Source of the DNA: JAGWBJ01 sp034423015
GTDB taxonomy: Bacteria > Chloroflexota > Dehalococcoidia > Lucifugimonadales > JAGWBF01
DNA: 27,141 bases
Direction: 5' to 3'
NCBI GenBank assembly: GCA_034423015.1
Contig: DAOUJG010000002.1
Coordinates: forward strand, 1 to 27,141
A program made the translations under genes and the position numbers. Below, one piece after another: positions 14,723 through 23,822 of this stretch (position 1 is its first letter; every line of letters begins with the position of its first letter). A model generated the notes under the pieces. It did no database searches. It was not told where the DNA came from and saw only the letters and a program-made list of their open reading frames with translations.

Positions 14723-15499
14723 ATGCGGAAGACCCCATACACCACCCTGATCTACGACCTCTCACCGCCCATCGCCACCATCACGCTGCATCGCCCCGCG
14801 GCCGGCAACCGGGTGAACGACGCCATGGCGGCCGAGCTGCGCCATGCGTGTCAGCGCCTCCGGGAAGACGGGGTCCACGCGGCCATCGTGACGGGCTCGG
14901 GCGCCTCCTTCTCCGCGGGCCGAGAGACCTACGGGCCCTCCCCGGAGGAGGCCCCGGCGGACTGGCTGCACCGGCGGCGCGCCGCCGTCGCCCTGGCCGG
15001 GGCCGAGGTCCCCCTGGTCGCCGCCCTCAACGGGGACGCCATCGACCAGGGGCTGGAGCTGGCCCTGGCCTGCGACCTGCGCCTGGCGGCCGAGGGCGCC
15101 TCCCTGGGATTCACCGACGTGGAGAGAGGGGCCATCCCGTGGGACGGCGGCACCCAGCTTCTCCCCCGGCTCGTGGGGAAGGGGATCGCTCTGGAGATGC
15201 TCCTGACATCCAGGCTTGTCGACGCCGAAGAGGCCCGCCGCAGGGGGCTGGTCAACGAGGTGGTGGAGCCTTCCCGGCTCATGGACCGGGCGCTGGAGGT
15301 GGCCGGCGTCATCGCCTCGGGCGCTCCCATAGCTCTCCGATACGCCAAGGAGACTGTGCTGAAGGGCATGGACATGACCCTGGAGCAGGGACTGGGGCTG
15401 GAGGCGGACCTGAGCGTGGTTTTACAGACCACCGGGGACCGGAAGGAGGGCCTGAGCTCCTTCGCGGAGAAGAGAGAGCCCGAGTTCCGAGGCGAGTGA
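14723..15499 (+). CDS. Enoyl-CoA hydratase/isomerase-family protein with altered catalytic residue
   Basis: A 258-residue crotonase-fold protein. The CoA/oxyanion loop reads SGASFSAGRET. The helix GLELALACDLRLAAEGASLG keeps the first catalytic Glu (the rat E144 position), but the second catalytic Glu (E164) aligns with Asp in GFTDVERGAIP. The C-terminal part (LRYAKETVLKGMDMTLEQGL, then EGLSSFAEKREPEF) is very crotonase-like. Crotonases hydrate 2-enoyl-CoA in beta-oxidation; the Glu-to-Asp change suggests another isomerase/hydrolase-type reaction or reduced hydration. ATG start; no strong Shine-Dalgarno. It is followed after 7 nt by an intact paralogue, so a pathway-specific pair is likely. 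Confidence 0.9.
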   Translation: MRKTPYTTLIYDLSPPIATITLHRPAAGNRVNDAMAAELRHACQRLREDGVHAAIVTGSGASFSAGRETYGPSPEEAPADWLHRRRAAVALAGAEVPLVAALNGDAIDQGLELALACDLRLAAEGASLGFTDVERGAIPWDGGTQLLPRLVGKGIALEMLLTSRLVDAEEARRRGLVNEVVEPSRLMDRALEVAGVIASGAPIALRYAKETVLKGMDMTLEQGLGLEADLSVVLQTTGDRKEGLSSFAEKREPEFRGE

Positions 15500-15506
15500 C
15501 CGTACC

Positions 15507-16253
15507 ATGACCGGGTTCGCCACCATCGAGTACCAGAAGGCGGGAGCCGTAGCCTGCGTGTCCCTCAACCGGCCCCGGTACCTGAACGCGTACAACCTGG
15601 AGATGCGGGACGAGCTGTACCAGGTGCTCCTGGCCATCACCGACGACCCCGGCGTGGGCGCCGCGGTCCTGCGCGGTGAGGGGCGGGCCTTCTGCGCCGG
15701 CGCCGACCTGACCGAGTTCGGCACAGCCCCGTCCCCGGTGGTCGCCAGGCGGGTACGCCGGGAGCGGGACGTGTGGCAGGCGTTTCTCGACGTCCCGGTG
15801 CCCATGATCGCGGCGGTCCACGGCTACTGCATCGGGTCGGGCCTGGAGATGGCCCTGCTCTGCGACCTGCGCATCGCCTCCGAGGACGCCGTCTTCGCCA
15901 TGCCCGAGGCCGGCCTGGGAATGATTCCCGCGGCCGGGGGTACGCAGACCATCCCACGGCACGTCGGCCCCGCCCGGGCTATGGACCTCCTGCTGACCCG
16001 CCGCCGGGTGGACGCCCCCGAGGCACTGGAGCTTGGCCTGGTGGGCCGGGTCGTGCCGGCGGGACGCCTGGACCACGAGGCCCGGACCCTGGCCGAGGGG
16101 CTGGCGTCCGCCCCGCGCCACGCCGTCGTCGCCGCAAAGGACTCGGTGCGGCGCGGCTCCGACCTGCCCCTGGCCGAGGCCCTGGCACTGGAGGCACGAC
16201 TGGCCGCAGCGACGATGCCCCGGGTTTTCCCCTCTGATAAAATGTCCCTGTGA
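15507..16253 (+). CDS. Enoyl-CoA hydratase (crotonase family)
   Basis: A 248-residue crotonase-fold protein with both catalytic glutamates in place: GLEMALLCDLRIASEDAVF (E144 equivalent) and FAMPEAGLGMIPAAGGTQ (E164 equivalent). The oxyanion-hole segment RAFCAGADLTEFG is standard. It should add water to trans-2-enoyl-CoA. It ends in a GTGA overlap with the downstream acyl-CoA synthetase, so the three genes from 14723 form one operon that could activate an acid and hydrate its enoyl-CoA. No acyl-CoA dehydrogenase, hydroxyacyl-CoA dehydrogenase or thiolase lies within the window. Confidence 0.93.
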   Translation: MTGFATIEYQKAGAVACVSLNRPRYLNAYNLEMRDELYQVLLAITDDPGVGAAVLRGEGRAFCAGADLTEFGTAPSPVVARRVRRERDVWQAFLDVPVPMIAAVHGYCIGSGLEMALLCDLRIASEDAVFAMPEAGLGMIPAAGGTQTIPRHVGPARAMDLLLTRRRVDAPEALELGLVGRVVPAGRLDHEARTLAEGLASAPRHAVVAAKDSVRRGSDLPLAEALALEARLAAATMPRVFPSDKMSL

Positions 16254-17800
16254 ATACTACCGATCTTCTCACCATTGCCACGGCCATCGTCCCCGACAGG
16301 ACGGCCGTGGTCTTCGAGGACCAGCGCCTCACCTACCTCCAGCTTCAGGATAGGGTGGTGCGCCTGTCCAACGCCCTGGCCGACCTGGGCGTCGGCAAGG
16401 GAGACCGGGTGGCCACCGTCCAGGTGAACTGCCACCAGATGGCGGAGATATACTTCGCCGCCGCCAGGCTCGACGCCATCTTCGTACCCCTCAACTTCCG
16501 CGCCCGGGGCGCCGAGCTGACCCACATGCTCAACGCCGCGGAGCCCGCCGTCCTGCTGGCGGGCGGCAGGTACGTCGACCTGCTGGAGGACATCAGGAAC
16601 CGGGTCGTCCCATCCAACTACACCGTCTCCCTGGACGACCGCAAGAGCGGAGAGTGGCTCTTCTACGACGACCTGCTCCGGTCGTCGTCCCCCGAGGAGT
16701 CCCGCTTTCCCAGCGACGATGACGAGGACGCCACCGTGTTGATGTTCACCGCCGGGACCACCGGCGAGGCCAAGGGCGTCGTCCTCAGCCACCAGAGTTT
16801 CACATCCTTCCTCCTTGCCAACGCGTTGCCACCCGATCCCGACGTAGAGGAGCGCAACCTGCTGTCCGTCCCCATCTACCACGTCGCCGGGCTGCAGGCC
16901 GTCCTGGCGTCGGTGTACGGGGGCCGGACCCTGATAATCATGCGCCAGTTCGAGCCCGAGGGGTGGATGGAGCTGGTACAGAGGGAGCGGGTCAACAGGG
17001 CGATGATGGTCCCCACGATGCTGAAGCAGCTCATGGACCACCCCCGGTTCCACGCCTACGACCTGTCCAGCCTGGACGTGCTGACCTACGGGGCCGCCCC
17101 CATGCCGCTGGAGGTGGTCCGCCGGGCCATAGCCGAGTTCCCCGGCACGCGGTTCATCAACGCCTTCGGCCAGACGGAGACGGCGTCGACGATAACCATG
17201 CTGCCCCCCGACGACCACGTCCTGGAGGGCTCCCAGGAGGAGGTGGAACGCAAGCTGAAACGCCTCACCTCCATAGGCAAGCCCCTGGACGACGTGGAGG
17301 TCGCCATCGTCGACGAGGACGGCGCCGCGGTGCCCCCCGGCGAGGTGGGGGAGATCGTGGCCACGGGCGCCCGGATCATGACGGGTTACTGGCACGAGGA
17401 GACCGCCACCAAGGAGGCCATTCGCGGGGGCTGGCTGTACACCGGGGACCTGGGGTACCAGGACCCCGACGGGTACATATACCTGGCGGGCCGGGCCAAG
17501 GACTTCATCAAGCGCGGAGGCGAGATGGTGTCCCCCGAGGAGGTGGAGCGCGTCCTGATGTCCTATCCGGGCGTGGACGATGCAGCGGTCATCGGCGTCC
17601 CGGACCTGGACTGGGGAGAGCGCGTCAGGGCGGTGGTGGTGCGGCGGGAAGAGGCGGTGCGCGAGGAGCAGATCATCGAGCACTGCCGCCAGCGCCTGGC
17701 GGGCTTCAAGAGGCCCGAGTCCGTCGTCTTCGTGGACGAGCTGCCCAGGAACCCCCTGGGCAAGGTCCTCAAACGAGTCCTCAGGGAGCGGTACGGCTAG
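16250..17800 (+). CDS. Acyl-CoA synthetase (AMP-forming, ANL superfamily)
   Basis: A 516-residue adenylate-forming ligase that makes acyl-AMP and then acyl-CoA. Visible motifs in order: DRTAVVFEDQRLTYLQL near the N-terminus, the P-loop FTAGTTGEAKGVVLSHQ (about 163-180), YGAAPMP, NAFGQTE (A5), GWLYTGDLGYQD (A7), GRAKDFIKRGGEMVSPEEVE (A8 hinge) and the catalytic-lysine region NPLGKVLKR close to the C-terminus. Length matches medium/long-chain or aryl-CoA ligases; the substrate cannot be told. The GTG start is in a GTGA overlap with the enoyl-CoA hydratase. The 210 nt after its stop hold only a weak CTTTG-CAAAG hairpin. Confidence 0.95.
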   Translation: MNTTDLLTIATAIVPDRTAVVFEDQRLTYLQLQDRVVRLSNALADLGVGKGDRVATVQVNCHQMAEIYFAAARLDAIFVPLNFRARGAELTHMLNAAEPAVLLAGGRYVDLLEDIRNRVVPSNYTVSLDDRKSGEWLFYDDLLRSSSPEESRFPSDDDEDATVLMFTAGTTGEAKGVVLSHQSFTSFLLANALPPDPDVEERNLLSVPIYHVAGLQAVLASVYGGRTLIIMRQFEPEGWMELVQRERVNRAMMVPTMLKQLMDHPRFHAYDLSSLDVLTYGAAPMPLEVVRRAIAEFPGTRFINAFGQTETASTITMLPPDDHVLEGSQEEVERKLKRLTSIGKPLDDVEVAIVDEDGAAVPPGEVGEIVATGARIMTGYWHEETATKEAIRGGWLYTGDLGYQDPDGYIYLAGRAKDFIKRGGEMVSPEEVERVLMSYPGVDDAAVIGVPDLDWGERVRAVVVRREEAVREEQIIEHCRQRLAGFKRPESVVFVDELPRNPLGKVLKRVLRERYG

Positions 17801-18010
17801 ACCCGACCTGGCACGCCCCTTTGGCAAAGCTTTAGTCCCACGACCCTGACCGGTCATCCGTCTGCTCGTAGCACCGAGCCTCGCCGACCGGGAAGACAAC
17901 GCCCTCGGAGACTATGTAATACCCGAGAGCCCGGCTCCATCACCGAAACGGCACTCCCGTGGAGGTATGCTAAACTTGTTCAGGAAGATGCATTCATCAG
18001 AGGTCGGACA

Positions 18011-19330
18011 ATGGTCGAAGAGCCTGAATACCGGTCGTTTATAGCCAAAGTATGGGCCCGCAACTTCCGCAGCATCGAGTTTGCCGAGTTAGAGTTGGAT
18101 CCCCTGACAGTGCTGGTCGGACCCAACGCTTCGGGCAAGAGCAATCTGATGGACATCTTGGGATTCCTAGGCGATGCCACTCGCCTTGGGCTTGAAACGG
18201 CCATAACCCGCCGAGGCGGAATCGACTCGATTGGCCGCAAGTCGCCAACCGGCAGAGTGTTGGCGCCAGAGATCGGCTACGAGTACGAATCTCCGCGGGG
18301 GACGCTCAACTACTCCCTCGTATTGACAAGGAAGGGCAAAGGCGAGTATTGGATCAAACGTGAGGCCGCTAGCCTATACTCCAAGGATTCCAGCGGTCAA
18401 CCCCTGGAGTTCGCACTCTCCAACGGGCGACTCATCAAGCCCAACCTCAAAAAGATACTGAAACAAGGCGATCCCGGGCGGAATGAACAGGTACATTCCA
18501 TGAGCTTTGCCGGGATGGCCGCCGAACTCATCACTGAATCAGACCGCCAAGACATCCAGCTAATGTCTGCGGAACCCGTGCAACTCACTTTGATGTTGGC
18601 GTTATCGCTAGACGAATCGGGTGCGGGAGAGAAAGGCACTGGTTTTTCCATGCACCAATCCCTTAGCAACGCAAGAGATCATCTGAGCAAAATAGGGCTG
18701 TACCATATTTTCCCTAACTCATTGCGGGCTCCTCAGAAAGTAGCGGACAGCCATCCTTTGACCACAGGCGGAGAAAACCTGGCGTCCACCCTTAGGGACA
18801 TGATCCAGAAGAAGAGCCGCTTCCTTCAGGATTTGAAAGACGCCCTAGCCTTCGCAGTGCCAGGAGTCCGGGACGTTCGAGTCAGCAACGCCGGCAGCTA
18901 CTATGTAGTGGAGCTCAATCACGAAAGGGATGGCGGAAACGAACAGGGCTCTTGGTTCGACTTGTCTCACGAGTCCGACGGCACAATACGCCTGCTGGCT
19001 TTCCTGACGGCGCTATTCCAAGACCCCGCTCCCTCACTCATTGGCCTAGAGGAACCCGAGTTGGCCATTCATCCCGGCGCCATGGCCGTGTTGTCGGACA
19101 ACATGAAGGAGGCAGCCCTGCGGGGACAGGTGTTGGTGGCTACCCACAGCCCCGATTTGATCAATCGACTACCCATCGAGAGCATCCGCGCCGTAACCGC
19201 TGAAGACGGGGCCACGAAGGTCGGCAGAGTCAGCGAACATCAACTGTGGTCGGTGAAAGACAACCTGTTCTCGGCCGGAGAGCTGCACAGCATGGAAGGC
19301 CTCCAACCTGCGGGCGTCGAGCAGCGGTAG
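18011..19330 (+). CDS. AAA family (SMC/OLD-like) ATPase, probable defence-module ATPase
   Basis: A 439-residue ABC/SMC-like ATPase without coiled coil. The N-terminus FIAKVWARNFRSIEFAEL leads into Walker A GPNASGKSN (37-45). The middle is divergent. The C-terminal catalytic block has FDLSHESDGTIRLLAFLTAL (signature-like) and Walker B LIGLEEPELAIHPG (E347/E348), then VLVATHSPDLINRLP with the H-loop histidine. This is the AAA_21/OLD ATPase group, which often works with a TOPRIM or other effector. The TOPRIM gene follows after 2 nt, giving a two-gene unit. Codon use is clearly more AT-rich than neighbours (ATA, TTG, TAT codons), suggesting transfer. ATG start with AGAGG 7 nt upstream. No confident promoter was found in 17801-18010. 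Confidence 0.88.
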   Translation: MVEEPEYRSFIAKVWARNFRSIEFAELELDPLTVLVGPNASGKSNLMDILGFLGDATRLGLETAITRRGGIDSIGRKSPTGRVLAPEIGYEYESPRGTLNYSLVLTRKGKGEYWIKREAASLYSKDSSGQPLEFALSNGRLIKPNLKKILKQGDPGRNEQVHSMSFAGMAAELITESDRQDIQLMSAEPVQLTLMLALSLDESGAGEKGTGFSMHQSLSNARDHLSKIGLYHIFPNSLRAPQKVADSHPLTTGGENLASTLRDMIQKKSRFLQDLKDALAFAVPGVRDVRVSNAGSYYVVELNHERDGGNEQGSWFDLSHESDGTIRLLAFLTALFQDPAPSLIGLEEPELAIHPGAMAVLSDNMKEAALRGQVLVATHSPDLINRLPIESIRAVTAEDGATKVGRVSEHQLWSVKDNLFSAGELHSMEGLQPAGVEQR

Positions 19331-19332
19331 AC

Positions 19333-19968
19333 ATGCCCACCATTGTCCCGGTAGTTGAGGGCGATGGAGATGCCGCCGCCGTGCCGGAGCTGTTGATGAG
19401 AATCCTCCAGGAGAGGTACAACCGGTACGATGTCTCTGTAGCCCAGGGAAAAAGCAAAGTGGTGAAGGCCAACGGCAGGCAGAACCTGGAAAAGAAGCTG
19501 GACAAGTTCCTGCAACACGCCCAGAGGAAACCGAGATGCCGGGCCATACTGGTCCTCCTGGACGCCGACGTCGACTGCCCGGTGACTCTTGCTCAGCAGC
19601 TTTCCCAACACTGTGATTCGGTTCGCACAAGATGCCCAGTTCAGATAGTGTGCGCCCTTACGTCATACGAGTCTTGGTTCCTTGCCAGCTTGAACACCAT
19701 AAGGGGTCGGCACGGGATACCCAGCACCGCAGCCCTATCGGGTGATCCGGAGGATGCCTCAAATCCCAAACAATGGCTCACTGACCAAATGCCCAGCGGC
19801 CAAGCCTACAAAGAAACGACCCACCAAGTATCCCTTAGCAGAGTCATTGACTTGGACCTGGTCTACCGGAACTCCCGCTCCTTCCGCCGGCTATGCCACG
19901 CGCTGGAGCAGCTATTGTGCGCGATAGACACGGCACCTGCAGCGGATACGGCGGACAGCCGAGCCTGA
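19333..19968 (+). CDS. DUF4276-like TOPRIM-fold protein (probable effector nuclease)
   Basis: A 211-residue protein with TOPRIM-type acidic motifs: PVVEGDGDAAAVPEL supplies the N-terminal Glu (E9), and AILVLLDADVDCP supplies the DxD (D77, D79). ALTSYESWFLASL and the RVIDLDLVYRNSRSFRRLCHAL tail resemble DUF4276. TOPRIM proteins cut or rejoin nucleic acid using Mg. It begins 2 nt after the ATPase stop; a strong ribosome site is lacking, so coupling is likely. ATPase-TOPRIM pairs occur in anti-phage systems such as OLD and PARIS (AriA/AriB); a DUF4276 version would be a relative, not one of those named systems. Defence role is inferred from architecture, not demonstrated. Confidence 0.8.
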   Translation: MPTIVPVVEGDGDAAAVPELLMRILQERYNRYDVSVAQGKSKVVKANGRQNLEKKLDKFLQHAQRKPRCRAILVLLDADVDCPVTLAQQLSQHCDSVRTRCPVQIVCALTSYESWFLASLNTIRGRHGIPSTAALSGDPEDASNPKQWLTDQMPSGQAYKETTHQVSLSRVIDLDLVYRNSRSFRRLCHALEQLLCAIDTAPAADTADSRA

Positions 19969-20011
19969 TTCCAGTGATTCCCAGGTTTGGTGGTCCACTC
20001 GGCCTCCCTCC

Positions 20012-22564
20012 CTACCGGGGAAACAGCCGCCGCACCATCCTGCGCAGCATCGCCCAGCGGACCCTGCGCCACGCTGTGCGGACACTCCCGTTGTGGCCGT
20101 CGGAGAGGTGGTCGTTGGGCCCGTAGCGGCAGTCCACGAAGGCCCTGGTGATGTCCTGGAGAGGCTCCTGGTGGTCCGGGAAAGCGACCCTCAGCCTCGA
20201 GTAGTATTCCCACGGAGTGTCATGGGGGCGGGCGCCCACCCCGTTCAGGCGTCCGAGGAACCACGTCAAGGCGTAGACGACCGTTGGGTACCCGAAGCGC
20301 CTCACGCTCCATCTCATATAGGACACCGTGCTGACGGGCACCGCCAGGCCCACGGCCAGCCCTATTCCCAACAGGGTCCAGGTCGGGTCGAGGGGGCCCC
20401 AGGCCGAGCCCGTCCCAACCAGCGGGACCTCCTGGTCGTCCTCGAACTCGGAGAAGGCCCCGCGCAGCCGCGGCGCATTGGGGTCCAGGATCTCGGGACA
20501 CAGCTCGGGGTCGGCCGCCGTCGGGTCGTCCTGTGCGAAGACGCACGGGTCCGTCGCCTGCCCCTCGCTATCCACCCGCCCTACCAGCTGGAAGCCCAGC
20601 TCCTGGAGCGAGGGCTGGACGTCGGCGGGAGTCGGCTCGAACTCGATCCAGCCGAACCCCGGGAAGTACACCTCGGGCCAGGCGTGGTAGTGCTGGGCCC
20701 GCACTTCCCACACCCCCTTGTCCTGGTTCCAGTCCCCTGGAGCGAACCCCACGGCCAGCCGGGCGGGTATGCCCAGCGATCGGAGCATGGTGATCATGGC
20801 CGTCGCGAAGTTCTGGCAAAAGCCGCGCTGGTGCTCGAACAGGAAGAAGTCCACCCAGTCCGCTCCCTCGGGGGGCCTCAACAACTGTTCGCTGTAGGGC
20901 AGCGTGACGAGGTACTGGCGGATCGCCTCCGCGGCGTCGTAGGCCGTCACCTCGAACCGGGTCAGGTCCCTGGCCAGCCGCCTCACCCGCGGCGAGAAAT
21001 CGGGGGGAAGCTGGAGATACCTGTCGGTGACCCACTTGGGGTAGTTGCCGACCGACCTGCGGAGGTGATCGGCCCTAGCCATGGACACCGATCCCGCCAC
21101 GGGATAGCGCCAGGGGGGCAGGAGAGTGTGCTGGCCGATGAGGGCCAGGGGCGGGCCCAGCCCGTCCTCGGTGCGCACCACGTCCACGTACCGGTGGTCG
21201 TCCTTCACGGGCTCCAGCTCCACTCCGGCCACCGGCTCGGTGGCGGCTGTCACCTGGAACCCCCATACTCCCAGCAGGGCTCCCGGCTGGATGTCCAGGG
21301 CCCTGGTCGTGGTGCGGTTCAGGACGTGCACGTTGGAGAGGTCGGCTCCCGGCGTGGAGTCCAGGAAGGGCACCAGCACCTCCCGGTAGTAGCTCAGGTT
21401 GCGCGGCAGATAGCTCTCCTGGGAGTCGGCCAGGTCCATCCTGAAGCTGGGAGGCGGCGATAGCTGCACCCGGTAGGGCGTGCCCGCGTCCAGGGGCTCC
21501 CCCACGGTAACGATGTTCCTGGTCTTGGAGTACAGCCTGACGGACGCCTCCACCGGCCGGCGGGTCGGCCCGTATATCGCCGCGTTGGAGACCAGCTCGA
21601 CCTCCTCCGGGCCGGCGTAGACCGCCGCCTTGGGGCGCTGCCACCCCGAGTCCGTGTAGGTCTCGTACACCTGCATGCGCCACCGGTGGGGCTCGAAGGA
21701 GTCCACCGAGAACATCAGCTCCTCGCTGGAGGGCAGGGGACCGTCTATGGGGAGGTTCGGAGGCAGTGTGATCGAGGGCCAGTTCCTCCGGTTCGGCACC
21801 CCGGAGAACAGGCTCGACCAGCTCTGCTGGAAGTCCAGCCACGGGTCCTCCAGTACCGAGGACAGGGGGATCACCGTTCCCTGCGGGGCGGGCGTCCTGG
21901 ACACGGGGACCAGCGTGATGGCCATCAGCACGACGCCGGCCACCAGCGTCCCGATCAGCGGGGCCTTCCGGCCCCTGATGCTCCACACCCCCTTGTTCCG
22001 GTAGGCGACCCCCGGGGCCGCCGCCAGCAGATAGGCGAAGAAGTACCAGTACTCCTCCGGCGGCAGGAAGGTGAGCACCACCAACAGCACGCCCAGTCCC
22101 GGAAGCGCCGCCAGCAACGAGAGCTCCCGCCGGTAGGCAAGCCATACCGACGCGTACCCCGTCCACAGGGCCACGCAGATGAGCAGGAGCCCTGTAATGG
22201 TCTCGCCCTTGTGCCCTTCAGCGGTGCCGATGGCGCCGAACCACTCGCCGACAGTGGTGACCAGGTCCGACAGTCCCGTAGTCTCAGAGAAGGAGAGGCC
22301 GCCGACTATGATGGCGACGATCAGGCCAAGGACCAGTGCGGCCGCGTGGGCGGTCCACCAACGCCAGCCGCTCCGGGCGATGTGCGCCCACAGTACCAGG
22401 GGCACCAGGAAGAGGGCAATGAGGGATGGCAGTCCCTCCACCCAGTTGGCCGCCTGTATCACCGCGCCAAGCACCACCAGGGGCAGGCCGACCAGGGCCA
22501 GGACGAACAGCTCCCTCCTGGACAGGAGCCTCCCGCGACCGGTTGCGGCTGCTCTTTCTCTCAT
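20012..22564 (-). CDS. TgpA-type membrane transglutaminase-like protein
   Basis: An 850-residue inner-membrane protein. The N-terminal part holds about six hydrophobic segments (for example LFVLALVGLPLVVLGAVI and ALVLGLIVAIIVGGLSF). A large extracytoplasmic domain includes a transglutaminase core: Cys583 in GFCQNFATAM, His627 in QHYHAWPEVYF, and Glu643 in WIEFEPTP. The 44- and 16-residue spacing equals that recalled for P. aeruginosa TgpA, where the third residue is Asp. A further transmembrane segment (about 735-755) precedes a DUF4129-like cytoplasmic tail. The start is taken at ATG 22564, 10 nt after the DUF58 stop; the longer reading from 22705 would overlap that gene. Last gene of the moxR operon; probable role in envelope protein processing. 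Confidence 0.9.
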   Translation of the reverse strand: MRERAAATGRGRLLSRRELFVLALVGLPLVVLGAVIQAANWVEGLPSLIALFLVPLVLWAHIARSGWRWWTAHAAALVLGLIVAIIVGGLSFSETTGLSDLVTTVGEWFGAIGTAEGHKGETITGLLLICVALWTGYASVWLAYRRELSLLAALPGLGVLLVVLTFLPPEEYWYFFAYLLAAAPGVAYRNKGVWSIRGRKAPLIGTLVAGVVLMAITLVPVSRTPAPQGTVIPLSSVLEDPWLDFQQSWSSLFSGVPNRRNWPSITLPPNLPIDGPLPSSEELMFSVDSFEPHRWRMQVYETYTDSGWQRPKAAVYAGPEEVELVSNAAIYGPTRRPVEASVRLYSKTRNIVTVGEPLDAGTPYRVQLSPPPSFRMDLADSQESYLPRNLSYYREVLVPFLDSTPGADLSNVHVLNRTTTRALDIQPGALLGVWGFQVTAATEPVAGVELEPVKDDHRYVDVVRTEDGLGPPLALIGQHTLLPPWRYPVAGSVSMARADHLRRSVGNYPKWVTDRYLQLPPDFSPRVRRLARDLTRFEVTAYDAAEAIRQYLVTLPYSEQLLRPPEGADWVDFFLFEHQRGFCQNFATAMITMLRSLGIPARLAVGFAPGDWNQDKGVWEVRAQHYHAWPEVYFPGFGWIEFEPTPADVQPSLQELGFQLVGRVDSEGQATDPCVFAQDDPTAADPELCPEILDPNAPRLRGAFSEFEDDQEVPLVGTGSAWGPLDPTWTLLGIGLAVGLAVPVSTVSYMRWSVRRFGYPTVVYALTWFLGRLNGVGARPHDTPWEYYSRLRVAFPDHQEPLQDITRAFVDCRYGPNDHLSDGHNGSVRTAWRRVRWAMLRRMVRRLFPR

Positions 22565-22574
22565 CGGCTGCTCG

Positions 22575-23822
22575 TCAGTAGGTGGCGATGCGGTCCAGAA
22601 CGTTGCCCAATATCCGGGAGAGGTCGTCGCCCTTGCGCACGACCACGACGTACTGCTCCTGCTGCAGCCCCCGGGGGCCGGGGCGGTCCGACGCGATCCT
22701 TGCAAAGCTGGGTGTGTCCAGCATTATGGGCACGGCCAGCACTCCCCGGTTGATGAGGAACCGGAACAGGGGGGTCATGCTCTGCCCCGACCACGGCGCG
22801 ATGACGATGGCCACCGTCTCGGGCCCCAGCCTCGCCCCCTCCTGGGATATGACGGTGGCGATGGGAGTGGTGCCCCGGGCCCGCACCGTTGCCAGGGCGC
22901 CCATCATGGACCACATATGGTCTTGGTCACGCCTGGGCAGGAACCGGTAGTACTCGTCGCCGTGGACCACCATGCCCACGGCATGTCCGTCGCCTATGAG
23001 GCTCCTGGCCAGCGATGCGGCTATGGTGATGCAGTACTCCTCGGTCCCCTCCTCCCCTTCCCCCGTGTGGGCCGAGCCCTGCATATCCACCCAGAGCCAT
23101 ATCTCGTTTATGCCCGCGCCTTCGAACTCCTTGGTCATCAGGGTGTCCAGGCGCGCCGTCGTCGGCCAGTGGATGCGGGCCAGGCCGTCCCCCGGCGTGT
23201 ACTCCCGCACCATCGACGCCACGGGACTGTGCCCCGTCAGAAGCCCGACCTCCCCGGCCTCGCCGCCGGCCACCTGGCCCTCGACCGTCACCCGGTCCAG
23301 CTCCACGGTGCGCGGGTAGACGAGCACGCTCTGCGGCTCCCCTATCCGACACTCCATGCCCAGCAGGCCCGTGGGGTCGCTGGAGAAGATCGCCAGGGAG
23401 CCCACCGAGTTCAGGCCCCGCCTCTGGCACCGGCCCGAAACGGTCCAGCTCGTGGTGCCCCGGGGCACCAGCCCGAAATCGTCCTCCTCCATGGTGGCGA
23501 AATCGCTGACCAGCCGCGCCCTCAAGCCGACCCGCGGCAGGCCGACCTTCTCCCGGACCGTGACTCTAAGCCGGACCGGGTCGCCCACCTGCGGATGGCG
23601 GCTGAGCTCCTGGACGTGGGGCTCCAGCCCCCGGCTCTGTACCCAGGACCATCCGTAGACGATGACCGCCCCCGCCACCATGAGATAGACGATCCAGTAG
23701 AGCGGCTGGAAGCCGGTGATCATGGCCAGGATGAGGATGCCCAGAACGCCAAGGCCGAGACGGATGGCCCTGCCCCTGGGTATCCCCGCAGGCCGCCGGA
23801 GCGGCCTGGAAGGGCTATCCAT
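22575..23822 (-). CDS. DUF58 family protein (MoxR partner)
   Basis: A 415-residue protein with two adjacent N-terminal membrane segments (LGLGVLGILILAMITGF and IVYLMVAGAVIVYGW). Then comes the DUF58 block, with REYTPGDGLARIHWPTTARL, LMTKEFEG and a vWA-like region (IWLWVDMQG, ITIAASLARSLI). DUF58 proteins are clients or partners of MoxR AAA chaperones. ATG 23822 is chosen because it overlaps the moxR stop by 8 nt and starts just before the membrane segments; the extension to 23939 would lie antisense-free inside moxR and lacks family features. Middle gene of moxR-DUF58-tgpA. Confidence 0.92.
   Translation of the reverse strand: MDSPSRPLRRPAGIPRGRAIRLGLGVLGILILAMITGFQPLYWIVYLMVAGAVIVYGWSWVQSRGLEPHVQELSRHPQVGDPVRLRVTVREKVGLPRVGLRARLVSDFATMEEDDFGLVPRGTTSWTVSGRCQRRGLNSVGSLAIFSSDPTGLLGMECRIGEPQSVLVYPRTVELDRVTVEGQVAGGEAGEVGLLTGHSPVASMVREYTPGDGLARIHWPTTARLDTLMTKEFEGAGINEIWLWVDMQGSAHTGEGEEGTEEYCITIAASLARSLIGDGHAVGMVVHGDEYYRFLPRRDQDHMWSMMGALATVRARGTTPIATVISQEGARLGPETVAIVIAPWSGQSMTPLFRFLINRGVLAVPIMLDTPSFARIASDRPGPRGLQQEQYVVVVRKGDDLSRILGNVLDRIATY

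Noticed and set aside
15824..17899. 691-residue open frame antisense to the enoyl-CoA hydratase and acyl-CoA synthetase
   Set aside because: It is the shadow of two unmistakable enzymes; its translation is repetitive and lacks any ribosome site.
22565..22705. N-terminal extension of the TgpA-like protein
   Set aside because: It overlaps the DUF58 coding sequence by over 100 nt and adds a non-conserved Ser/Arg-rich stretch before the membrane segments.
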